Shown: positions 34,885-42,906 of the stretch, piece by piece
How positions within the stretch are numbered: the first letter of the stretch is position 1
Layout: each line of letters opens with the position of its first letter
Source: Postechiella sp039985655
Lineage (GTDB): Bacteria > Bacteroidota > Bacteroidia > Flavobacteriales > Flavobacteriaceae
Length of the DNA stretch: 64,000 bases
Direction: 5' to 3'
Assembly (NCBI GenBank): GCA_039985655.1
Contig: JBDWSF010000016.1
Span: 124,001 to 188,000, forward strand
Made by a program: the position numbers and the translations under genes
Notes under the pieces: generated by a model
The model's input: only the letters and a program-made list of their open reading frames with translations
What the model was told of the DNA's origin: nothing
The model's database searches: none

Positions 34885-36678
34885 TCACTTCTCATGATAA
34901 TAATTATAAACCTTATTTGCTCGAGACACGCCAACCACGTCTTCTAATTCATCAACTTTCGCATTTGCTACCCGCTTAGCAGATTTAAAATGCCTCAACA
35001 ATTCTACAACCGTTTTTTCTCCAATACCGGGAATGGTTTCAAGCTCTGTATTTAATGCTGTTTTACTTCGTTTATTTCTGTGATGTTCAATCCCAAAACG
35101 GTGCGCTTCGTTACGTAATTGCTGCGTAATTTTTAGCGTCTCGCTTTTTTTATCTAAATATAAGGGAATTGGATCATCTGGATAAAACAATTCTTCTAAA
35201 CGTTTTGCAATACCTATAATTGCTATTTTCCCTCTTAAATCTAGAGCATCTAAACTTTTTAAAGCTGACGACAATTGTCCTTTTCCGCCATCAACAATTA
35301 TAAGCTGTGGCAAAGGTTGTTCTTCGTCAAGCAAGCGTTTGTAACGTCTATAGACTACTTCTTCCATCGATGCAAAATCGTCGGGACCTTCAACCGTTTT
35401 TATATTAAAATGCCGATAATCTTTCTTACTCGGCTTTCCGTTTTTAAACACCACACAAGCGGCAACGGGATGCGTCCCTTGAATGTTTGAATTATCGAAA
35501 CACTCGATATGTCGTGGTTCTTCCGAAAGGCGTAAATCGACCTTCATTTGCGCCATTATCCTATTGACATGTCGATCTGGATCTACTATTTTTATCTGTT
35601 TAAAACGCTCCATTCTAAAATACTTCGCGTTTCTTAAAGACAAATCTAAAATGTGTTTTTTATCGCCTAATTTAGGCACCGTTACTTTTAAATCTTCGCC
35701 TAAATCGACTTTAAAAGGTACATAAATTTCTTTAGAATTTGAATTGAACCGTTGTCGGATTTCGGTAATCGCCAATTGTAATAATTCTTGATCCGTTTCA
35801 TCCAATTTCTTTTTAATTTCTAAAGTGTGCGACCGAATGATAGAGCCATAAGACAACTGTAAAAAATTGATATACCCATAACCTTCGTCGCTCATAATAG
35901 AAAACACATCGACATTGCTAATTTTCGGATTTACAATGGTAGAACGGGATTGATAATTTTCTAAAACTTCAATTTTTTCTTTTATTTTCTGAGCTTCTTC
36001 AAAATGCATATCTGCAGCAAGCTGTTTCATTTGCATTTTAAAAAGCGATAATGAATCTTTAAAATTTCCTTTTAAAATTTCTTTTATCGCTTTAATGTTT
36101 TCGTTGTATTCTAACTCTGTTTCTAAACCTTCGCATGCCCCTTTACAATTCCCTAAATGATATTCTAAGCACACTTTATACTTACCTGCATTTACTTTAT
36201 CTTCAGATAAATTAAAATTACAGTTTCTTAAATTATACAAACCTTTAATTAAATCTAACAAGGTGTGCACCGTTTTTCCGCTGGTATAAGGTCCAAAATA
36301 TTCGCTACCATCTTTAAAAACGCGACGTGTCGAAAACACTCTAGGGAAACGTTCTTTTTTTATGCAAATCCACGGATACGATTTATCATCTTTCAACAAC
36401 ACATTATACCTCGGCTTATGTTTTTTAATAAGGTTGTTTTCTAATAACAACGCATCGGTTTCGGTCTCTACAACAATATGCTTTATGTTTACTATTTTTT
36501 TCACCAACACACGTGTTTTACCATTATCGTGTGTTTTAGTAAAATACGAACTGACCCGCTTCTTTAAGTTTTTGGCTTTTCCGACATAAATAATTGTGTC
36601 TTCTGCATCGAAATATTGATACACGCCTGGTGAGTTTGGTAAGGTTTTAATCTGTATGTCTAGGGTAGGTAAACTCAT
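34885..36678 (-). CDS. uvrC: Excinuclease ABC subunit C
   Basis: The 597-residue protein has the complete UvrC layout. The N-terminal GIY-YIG nuclease domain (SPGVYQYF to IIYVGKAKNLKKRV, residues 12-45) is followed by a UVR helix pair (HFEEAQKIKEKIEVLENY, near 225). The RNase H-like 5' incision domain comes next (HIECFDNSNIQGTHPVA, then IIVDGGKGQL), and a C-terminal helix-hairpin-helix (IPGIGEKTV). It makes both incisions in UvrAB-dependent nucleotide excision repair. A TAnnTTTG match lies six bases before the ATG. All motifs look intact. Confidence 0.97.
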   Translation of the reverse strand: MSLPTLDIQIKTLPNSPGVYQYFDAEDTIIYVGKAKNLKKRVSSYFTKTHDNGKTRVLVKKIVNIKHIVVETETDALLLENNLIKKHKPRYNVLLKDDKSYPWICIKKERFPRVFSTRRVFKDGSEYFGPYTSGKTVHTLLDLIKGLYNLRNCNFNLSEDKVNAGKYKVCLEYHLGNCKGACEGLETELEYNENIKAIKEILKGNFKDSLSLFKMQMKQLAADMHFEEAQKIKEKIEVLENYQSRSTIVNPKISNVDVFSIMSDEGYGYINFLQLSYGSIIRSHTLEIKKKLDETDQELLQLAITEIRQRFNSNSKEIYVPFKVDLGEDLKVTVPKLGDKKHILDLSLRNAKYFRMERFKQIKIVDPDRHVNRIMAQMKVDLRLSEEPRHIECFDNSNIQGTHPVAACVVFKNGKPSKKDYRHFNIKTVEGPDDFASMEEVVYRRYKRLLDEEQPLPQLIIVDGGKGQLSSALKSLDALDLRGKIAIIGIAKRLEELFYPDDPIPLYLDKKSETLKITQQLRNEAHRFGIEHHRNKRSKTALNTELETIPGIGEKTVVELLRHFKSAKRVANAKVDELEDVVGVSRANKVYNYYHEK

Positions 36679-36683
36679 CTTAC

Positions 36684-36691
36684 CAAAGATA
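36684..36691 (-). promoter_or_regulatory. Candidate -7 box for uvrC
   Basis: The minus strand reads TATCTTTG, a TAnnTTTG match, ending only five bases before the uvrC ATG. If real, the transcript has almost no leader. No -33 element is visible, so confidence is low. Confidence 0.28.
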
Positions 36692-36898
36692 ATTCTTTTA
36701 ATTTTTTATTGGTGGATTCCTATTATTAAATGTGTTAATTTTTTTATTTTCAAATGAACAAAATCGTTACATTGCGCTACTTTTATAAAATTTTAAACGA
36801 ATAAGATACTAGATTAACTTAACTTTAAAGTCCGAAGGCATGAAGCATTCATTTTTATATAAATTTAAAATATAGACTTCAAAATAAATTAAGATAGT

Positions 36899-37774
36899 AT
36901 GAACATCGTTATTCTTTCTCGAAATCAAAACTTATACTCCACCGATCGCTTAGCTGAAGAAGGCAGAAAAAGAGGGCATCAGGTTGAAGTTATAGATCCG
37001 CTTAATTGCGACATTATTATTGAAAAAGAAAAACCAACAATCTATTATAAAGACCGTTATTTAGACTATGTTGATGCCATTATACCAAGAATTGGAGCAT
37101 CGGTTACCTTTTATGGTTGTGCTGTAGTTAGACAGTTTGAAATGATGGGTGTTTTTACTATTGTAACTTCTGATGCCATTCAACGTTCTAGAGATAAATT
37201 ACGCAGCTTACAGCGATTAAGTAAAGCGGGGATAGGTATGCCCAAAACGGTTTTCACCAATTATTCTCGAGATGTAGTCGAAGTTATAGAGCATGTTGGC
37301 GGTACACCCGTAATTATTAAATTACTTGAAGGCACACAAGGTCTTGGCGTTGTTTTGGCTGAAAGTAAAAATGCAGCTGAATCGGTTTTAGAAGCTTTTA
37401 ATGGTTTACAAGCTCGGGTTATTGTTCAAGAATATATAAAAGAAGCAAATGGCGCCGATATTCGTGCCTTAGTTGTCGATGGGCAAGTTGTTGGCGCTAT
37501 AAAACGCCAAGGTAAAGAAGGCGAATTCAGATCCAACTTACACCGTGGCGGCTCTGCACATATTGTAAAATTGAGTCACGACGAATTAAAATTAGCAATG
37601 AACGCTTCAAAAGCATTAAAACTTCCCGTTTGTGGCGTAGACATGCTACAATCTGAAAGAGGCCCTTTATTATTAGAGGTGAATTCTACGCCTGGTTTAG
37701 AAGGTATAGAAGGTGCTACAGGAAGAAACATTGCAAAATCAATTATAACTTTTATAGAACGCAACAAAGAATAA
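36899..37774 (+). CDS. rimK: RimK-type ATP-grasp ligase (ribosomal protein S6 glutamate ligase)
   Basis: The 291-residue protein is close to E. coli RimK in length and layout: N-terminal MNIVILSRNQNLYSTDRL, RDKLRSLQRLSKAGIGMPKT, and the ATP-grasp lysine region VIIKLLEGTQGLGVVLAE. The metal-binding DMLQSERGPLLLEVNSTPGLEGIE lies near the C terminus. RimK adds glutamate residues to the C terminus of ribosomal protein S6 and can make poly-glutamate. The target cannot be confirmed here because rpsF is not in the window. The next gene starts at the base after the stop, indicating a coupled operon. Confidence 0.9.
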   Translation: MNIVILSRNQNLYSTDRLAEEGRKRGHQVEVIDPLNCDIIIEKEKPTIYYKDRYLDYVDAIIPRIGASVTFYGCAVVRQFEMMGVFTIVTSDAIQRSRDKLRSLQRLSKAGIGMPKTVFTNYSRDVVEVIEHVGGTPVIIKLLEGTQGLGVVLAESKNAAESVLEAFNGLQARVIVQEYIKEANGADIRALVVDGQVVGAIKRQGKEGEFRSNLHRGGSAHIVKLSHDELKLAMNASKALKLPVCGVDMLQSERGPLLLEVNSTPGLEGIEGATGRNIAKSIITFIERNKE

Positions 37775-38749
37775 ATGTTCGAAGCAAAAAACAACGTATT
37801 AAAGATATTAGGGGAAGAAGTTCTCCTTGGAGAAAGTAAAGAAGTTAATTTTGACGTCGCAAATCTACATACCTCAACACCTGTAAATGTACCCGTAATT
37901 ATAGAACGGTCTAAAAAGGCAGGACCTACTGTTTTATTTACAGCCGGCATACATGGGGATGAAGTAAATGGTGTTGAAATTGTAAGACAACTTATCGCCA
38001 AAAACATAAACAAACCCAAATGTGGCACTATTATTTGTATACCTGTTATTAATATTTTCGGGTTTATAAATTTAAAGCGTGAATTCCCTGATGGACGCGA
38101 TTTAAATCGTGTTTTTCCAGGGACGCCAAATGGATCTTTAGCAAGTCGTGTGGCTCATAAACTTATGGCTGATGTTATTCCGCATGTCGATCTAATTATA
38201 GATTTTCACACGGGCGGATCTGGTCGGTTTAACGCGCCACAACTTCGGTTCTCTAAAGACAACACAAAGCTTATCGATTTAGCTAAAGCATTTGCCCCGC
38301 CATTTGTTTTATATTCTAAGAACGTATCAAAATCATTTCGTACAACCTGCTATAAATTAGAAAAACCATTGTTACTTTTTGAAGGTGGTAAGTCTTTCCA
38401 TATTAACGACGCAGTAACAAACTCTGGCGTTAATGGATCCAAACGGGTTTTAAATCATTTGGGCATGCTGAGTTCTAATTTTAAATCGAAACAACCCAAA
38501 AAAGATACCGTGTTCATAAATGAAAGTAGGTGGTTGCGAGCTAAATATTCAGGCATGTTTAAAGCGTCAACGCCCTTTGGGTCTTATGTCGAAAAGGATG
38601 CTGTTTTAGGAAATATAACAGATCCTTACGGCAAGTTTAATTATGCTATTAAAGCACCTCATTCTGGACATATTATCAATGTGAACGAATCTCCGATAGT
38701 ATATCAAGGTGATGCTTTATTTCATATTTCTACAAAACTTGAAGATTAA
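37775..38749 (+). CDS. Succinylglutamate desuccinylase/aspartoacylase family hydrolase
   Basis: The 324-residue protein has the AstE/ASPA zinc-site residues: His60 and Glu63 in AGIHGDEVNG and His145 in IIDFHTGGSG. GRDLNRVFPG (residues 107-116) is the substrate-carboxylate-binding segment. The C-terminal part carries a biotinyl-like beta domain (APHSGHIINVNESPIVYQGDALF). The family is an M14 carboxypeptidase relative that cleaves amide bonds next to acidic amino acids. It directly follows rimK with no spacing, so it may remove or trim the glutamates that RimK adds; this is inference. True AstE is unlikely, because no arginine-succinyltransferase genes are nearby. Confidence 0.85.
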   Translation: MFEAKNNVLKILGEEVLLGESKEVNFDVANLHTSTPVNVPVIIERSKKAGPTVLFTAGIHGDEVNGVEIVRQLIAKNINKPKCGTIICIPVINIFGFINLKREFPDGRDLNRVFPGTPNGSLASRVAHKLMADVIPHVDLIIDFHTGGSGRFNAPQLRFSKDNTKLIDLAKAFAPPFVLYSKNVSKSFRTTCYKLEKPLLLFEGGKSFHINDAVTNSGVNGSKRVLNHLGMLSSNFKSKQPKKDTVFINESRWLRAKYSGMFKASTPFGSYVEKDAVLGNITDPYGKFNYAIKAPHSGHIINVNESPIVYQGDALFHISTKLED

Positions 38750-38751
38750 AA

Positions 38752-39315
38752 ATGATTAAAGCCGAATTAAGAAAAAAATATAAACGTTTACGAAATACCT
38801 TAACGGAAAACGATGTTGATGATTTAAGTTTAGCACTCGCCAATCAGATTTTAAAACTTGATGTTTGGACGTTTTCTTTTTATCATATTTTCCTTTCTAT
38901 AGAAGAACAAAAAGAGATTAACACCGATTATATTTTAAATGTTTTATCTGGAAAAGACAAAAATATTTTAATATCGAAAAGTGATTTTAAAACGGGTGAT
39001 ATGACTCATTTTTTATTGACTGATAATACAGCCATTAAAAAAAACAAATACAATATTCCTGAACCAGTCGATGGGATTGAAATTTTAGATAATAAAATTG
39101 ATGTGGTTTTTATTCCCCTTTTAGCTTTCGATAAAACAGGAAATAGAGTAGGCTATGGTAAAGGGTTTTACGACCGATTTTTAACAAATTGCAAACCCGG
39201 AACTATTAAAATTGGATTGTCTTTTTTTGAAGCTGAAAATGAAATTACTGATGTTTTTAAAAGCGATGTGAAGTTAGATTATTGTGTGACGCCAATGGCT
39301 ATTTATGAATTTTAG
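38752..39315 (+). CDS. 5-formyltetrahydrofolate cyclo-ligase
   Basis: The 187-residue protein has the MTHFS signature GYGKGFYDRFL (about residues 134-144), the basic N-terminal motif LRKKYKRLRNTL, and FIPLLAFDKTGNRVG just before the signature. It converts 5-formyl-THF to 5,10-methenyl-THF with ATP, returning a storage folate to the one-carbon pool. It follows the aspartoacylase-like gene by two bases, making a three-gene operon with rimK. The folate enzymes act on a glutamate-tailed cofactor, which may or may not explain the linkage. Confidence 0.92.
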   Translation: MIKAELRKKYKRLRNTLTENDVDDLSLALANQILKLDVWTFSFYHIFLSIEEQKEINTDYILNVLSGKDKNILISKSDFKTGDMTHFLLTDNTAIKKNKYNIPEPVDGIEILDNKIDVVFIPLLAFDKTGNRVGYGKGFYDRFLTNCKPGTIKIGLSFFEAENEITDVFKSDVKLDYCVTPMAIYEF

Positions 39316-39316
39316 A

Positions 39317-39742
39317 TTAAATTCTTTTATATCTATAACTACAACCTTCAATACAAATGACACTTGTTGGTATTAAAATAAGAAAGTCAGATTCAAAAGT
39401 TACATTATATGTTATTTCTCCATTTGAATTTTCACTTCCTATATTAACTCCATCACAATCATATTTTAAAATCAAATTCTCAGACTGAATTAAAAAATCC
39501 CCATCAGTACAGTCAGAAAATCTATCAGATGAGAAACTCCCGTCTTGGAAAAATACAAACTCCTCACCATTTTCAACGTCAACCAAATATTGTGGACCTC
39601 CTGAACTGATATAAGACTCAAACAATTTCCACTTTCCAATTACCTCATTATCAAAAGGTATATCAATCTTATCCTTGGTATCACAACTAAAGAATAACAT
39701 TACTAATAATAAGGTAATTCCAAAAATCAATATCTTTTTCAT
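39317..39742 (-). CDS. Lipocalin-like lipoprotein
   Basis: The start at 39742 (MKKILIFGITLLL) gives 141 residues with the lipobox FFSC (Cys19); the frame opens 33 bases upstream but lacks a signal-like N terminus there. The mature protein starts with IGKWKLFESYIS (the lipocalin-like GxW), contains FQDGSFSSDRFSDCTDG, and ends in a cysteine-containing strand (CIEGCSYRYKRI). Bacteroidetes carry many such small lipoproteins of unknown function. The gene faces the end of the cyclo-ligase gene with one base between. Confidence 0.72.
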   Translation of the reverse strand: MKKILIFGITLLLVMLFFSCDTKDKIDIPFDNEVIGKWKLFESYISSGGPQYLVDVENGEEFVFFQDGSFSSDRFSDCTDGDFLIQSENLILKYDCDGVNIGSENSNGEITYNVTFESDFLILIPTSVICIEGCSYRYKRI

Positions 39743-39800
39743 GTATCTAATCTTTCTAATTAGATGCAAATCCATTAAAAAGGTTGCGTTATTTCATAAA

Positions 39801-41687
39801 TTAATTCTCACAATTTTCACAATACGTTTCCCTTAAAAAATCATCTTCTAAAAGCTGAAACGTAACGCCTCCTTTTTCTATAGAATTGAATAATTTACAG
39901 AAGCGTGTCTTATTCATATTAATAGCATTTAACATAATGGTTCTGTAATCTAAATCGCTAGTTAAATCGATATTTATCATAGTTAAATTAAGATAATAGA
40001 ACAATAAATCCTCATCAATATCAATACTTTTTGCTTTGTTTTCTAATAATTTCACAGACAAATCGGTGTCGGCATAATAACTAAAAAACTGAGCTAAACT
40101 CAAATAATCATAATTAGAAAGGGCGAACTTTTTATAGTTATTATTGATATAAGCAACTGATTTATCTTTGTTTGAATAATCACGTATTCGCATTAAATTT
40201 TCGGCTTTAATAATATGAAAGTTCACCATCATCCTAGTTGTAAGCGAACTATCTATCCCATAATTTCGTAAAACACTAATTTGGTTTTTCAGCTTTATCT
40301 CGTCTATTTCTAAAGCCTTAAAACGCCATAATTTTAATTTAACTGCTGCAATATTGTATTTTACTTCACCATCTTTTGGCACCAACTTTTCAAGTTCTAA
40401 CAATTCGTTATAAACAATCATAGCTTGCCTCACATTTAACATGTACCTATATGCTGAATTCTTATTAAATATTTTAGCAAATTTTGCTTGTTTCGGAATA
40501 TTCATTTTTCTCAAAATAGAAGGCGAAGTCTCTTTGCCTTTTAATTTTTCGAAAATTGAATTTTGAATATCTCTGGCTTCATCTAATTTTTCTGTAGCTA
40601 TGGCTTCATTAAATTTAGCGACTAAAACATCGGCAGAATCTTCTTTATACTTGTCTTTCTTTTGCAATTCTAATTCTAAAACGGCTTTCCTATGGTTTTT
40701 CAAAATAGGTTCTAACGCTTTAGAAAGCGCTCCAGCTATTCTTGCTTTTACTTGATCTTTTGATAACGATAATAGATTTTCGTATTTAGTCCCTTTAATA
40801 TCATTAAAAAATTCCACCCAATTTTCAGACGAAGATACTTCGGTTTTAATCGTTGGTTTTTGAAATGTCTGCAATGCTGCCACAATACTATTTGCACGCA
40901 ATTCTTGTAATTCTATATTTCGATCTTCTCGTCCTTCTATTGATGAATATGCCTTAATACTTATCGCTTTAATATTAAAATCTGTTAACCTCAACGAATC
41001 GTAAATGGGTTTTATATCGGTTTGCGAATAATTAGATTTATTTTTTTCAAAAGGAATTTTAAACTTTAATGTTTTGTTTCTTACCACAAAACCCTCTTTT
41101 CTAGACGATTGTATTTGTTTTGGATTATAGGTTAAAGCATCTAAATACATCCCCATATCTAGCAAGTCCCATGGATACGATTCTAAATCATAAATCGTAT
41201 AATACTGGCATAAATTTTTATTACTTAAAAATAAGATATTGAATTCCATTTCGTCGTTAAGAAAACCTGCTGGCACTCTCCCAACATGCACACGAAAAGC
41301 ATTATCACCATGAGGTTTTAATCCACTTCTTAATTTTTGAGAATAGACAGGCTTAAGTAAATAGCCTCTAATTTGAGTTTTTTCGACAGATTCTAATTCG
41401 CAAGCATACCTGTCTTTTAGAACGATATCTATAGCTACACCATCACCAGTATTTGCAAATAATATATTAAACCATTTCTTGTCGTTAATTTCAAAATAAA
41501 GATTATCACGTTCTCTTTTTATTGAAAATTGAACTTCTTTGGGGGCTAGCTTAAATATTTGAAGACATTGTTGGCATTTTTGATCTCTATCGTTTCCTAG
41601 GAAAACAATATCGTATGTATTTTGAGCATTTACAAAGGCAACATTTAACAACAAAATTATTACTAAAAGAGAGGATTTAGCATTCAT
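39801..41687 (-). CDS. Large exported protein with an OmpA-like middle region
   Basis: The 628-residue product has a 21-residue signal peptide (ending NVAFVNAQ). Residues of about 210-345 resemble the OmpA/MotB peptidoglycan-binding fold: FKIPFEKNKSNYSQTDIKPIYDSL, then ISIKAYSSIEGREDRNIELQELRANSIVAAL. The last 280 residues are helical and TPR-like without clear repeats. Cysteine pairs occur near the N terminus (CQQC) and at the very end (CENCEN). No named family is recognised. It may be a periplasmic or outer-membrane-attached scaffold, and the paired cysteines could form disulfides. It appears monocistronic. Confidence 0.65.
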   Translation of the reverse strand: MNAKSSLLVIILLLNVAFVNAQNTYDIVFLGNDRDQKCQQCLQIFKLAPKEVQFSIKRERDNLYFEINDKKWFNILFANTGDGVAIDIVLKDRYACELESVEKTQIRGYLLKPVYSQKLRSGLKPHGDNAFRVHVGRVPAGFLNDEMEFNILFLSNKNLCQYYTIYDLESYPWDLLDMGMYLDALTYNPKQIQSSRKEGFVVRNKTLKFKIPFEKNKSNYSQTDIKPIYDSLRLTDFNIKAISIKAYSSIEGREDRNIELQELRANSIVAALQTFQKPTIKTEVSSSENWVEFFNDIKGTKYENLLSLSKDQVKARIAGALSKALEPILKNHRKAVLELELQKKDKYKEDSADVLVAKFNEAIATEKLDEARDIQNSIFEKLKGKETSPSILRKMNIPKQAKFAKIFNKNSAYRYMLNVRQAMIVYNELLELEKLVPKDGEVKYNIAAVKLKLWRFKALEIDEIKLKNQISVLRNYGIDSSLTTRMMVNFHIIKAENLMRIRDYSNKDKSVAYINNNYKKFALSNYDYLSLAQFFSYYADTDLSVKLLENKAKSIDIDEDLLFYYLNLTMINIDLTSDLDYRTIMLNAINMNKTRFCKLFNSIEKGGVTFQLLEDDFLRETYCENCEN

Positions 41688-41780
41688 TAACTAACGATTT
41701 AAAGTAATTTAATAAAAACTAAAGGTAGTAAATAGATTTAAGACAGATAAAACCTACTTATAAATGATTTTAATAACATC

Positions 41781-42401
41781 TTACTTTTTAGGAAATGCTT
41801 TTTTATTAAATACTATAAGCATAATAAAACCTGCACTAATGGCCATATCGGCAATATTGAAAACAGGTTCGAAAAAGGTGAAGAATTCGCCACCAAAAAA
41901 CGGGATCCATTCTGGTAAATGACCTTTGTATAATGGAAAGTATATCATATCTACCACTTTACCATGAAGTAAAGAATCGTAACCGCCGTCTACGGGTAAA
42001 AAACTAGCTAATTGTCCGTGGCTATCGTTAAATATAATGCCGTAAAAAACAGAATCAATAATATTCCCTAAAGCACCTGCAAAGATTAATGCAATGGCTA
42101 ATATTAACACTGTAGCGCCTTTTTTTCTAGTAACATCAACCAACCAATAAGCAATCCCAAATATAGCAACAACCCTAAACAAAGTTAAAGCTACTTTTGC
42201 TGTTCTATCTGAAATAAAAGAGGCAAAATCGCTAATTTTTGTACCCCAAGCCATACCATCGTTCTCAATAAAATATATTTTAAACCACGAAAACACTTCA
42301 ATATTTTCATGAAGTTTAAAATTCATTTTTATATAAATCTTACTAATCTGGTCGATTAATAAAATGATTACGATAAATATTATTGATTTTTTTAAAGACA
42401 T
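41781..42401 (-). CDS. lspA: Lipoprotein signal peptidase
   Basis: The 206-residue protein is slightly longer than many LspA. It has four membrane spans and the conserved blocks ENDGMAWG, LIFAGALGNIIDSVFYG, GKVVDMIYFPLY (first catalytic Asp) and FNIADMAISAG (second catalytic Asp). The insertion between the last two blocks (GHLPEWIPFFGGEFFTFFEPV) is typical of Bacteroidetes. It is an aspartyl protease that cuts prolipoproteins before the lipidated cysteine. A terminator separates it from the dksA-like gene, so it may have its own promoter. Confidence 0.97.
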   Translation of the reverse strand: MSLKKSIIFIVIILLIDQISKIYIKMNFKLHENIEVFSWFKIYFIENDGMAWGTKISDFASFISDRTAKVALTLFRVVAIFGIAYWLVDVTRKKGATVLILAIALIFAGALGNIIDSVFYGIIFNDSHGQLASFLPVDGGYDSLLHGKVVDMIYFPLYKGHLPEWIPFFGGEFFTFFEPVFNIADMAISAGFIMLIVFNKKAFPKK

Positions 42402-42470
42402 TTCTCTATTAATGGGGTTCTTACCAGAGTTTATCTTGAACGATAACCAAAAAGGTAGGAATGATAAATA

Positions 42471-42501
42471 AAAACGTCCCGCGTTTAAGTCGTGACGTTT
42501 T
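42471..42501 (-). terminator. Intrinsic terminator after the dksA-like gene
   Basis: AAAACGTC (42471-42478) pairs with GACGTTTT (42494-42501) around a 15-base loop, and the minus-strand transcript continues with a U-run. It lies 19 bases past the stop codon. Confidence 0.75.
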
Positions 42502-42520
42502 ACTTATAATTTAATGTAAT

Positions 42521-42901
42521 TTACTGCATGTTTTTTGCTTCAATACTTAAAGTAGCATGTGGGACTAACTCTAAACGTTTTTTGTTTATTAGTTTACCTG
42601 TTACGCGACAAACACCATAAGTCTTGTTTTCAATTCGAATTAAAGCATTTTTTAAATCACGAATAAACTTTTCTTGTCTAATAGCCAATTGTGAATTCGA
42701 TTCTTTACTCATTACAGCACTACCTTCATCAAAAGCTTTAAACGTTGGAGATGTATCTTCTGTACCATTATTATGATCATTCATATAGGCGCTTTTAATA
42801 AGCTCTAAATCATGTTGCGCTTTTTCAATTTTATCTAAAATTAACGCCTTAAACTCAGCTAAATCAGCGTCAGCGAATCTTACGGTATTATCTCCTGCCA
42901 T
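42521..42901 (-). CDS. TraR/DksA-family protein with degenerate zinc finger
   Basis: The 126-residue protein has the DksA layout: an N-terminal coiled coil (about residues 14-40 and 70-95) and a C-terminal finger region. The finger keeps only one cysteine (Cys98 in GVCRVTGKLI); the other three are Thr, Ser and Ala (VPHATLSIEAKN). Zinc is probably not bound, as in zinc-independent DksA2-type proteins. DksA binds RNA polymerase through the secondary channel and tunes rRNA and stringent-response promoters with ppGpp; the coiled-coil tip here needs comparison before assuming this. It follows ileS by five bases and is surely cotranscribed. Confidence 0.88.
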   Translation of the reverse strand: MAGDNTVRFADADLAEFKALILDKIEKAQHDLELIKSAYMNDHNNGTEDTSPTFKAFDEGSAVMSKESNSQLAIRQEKFIRDLKNALIRIENKTYGVCRVTGKLINKKRLELVPHATLSIEAKNMQ

Positions 42902-42906
42902 AATTT

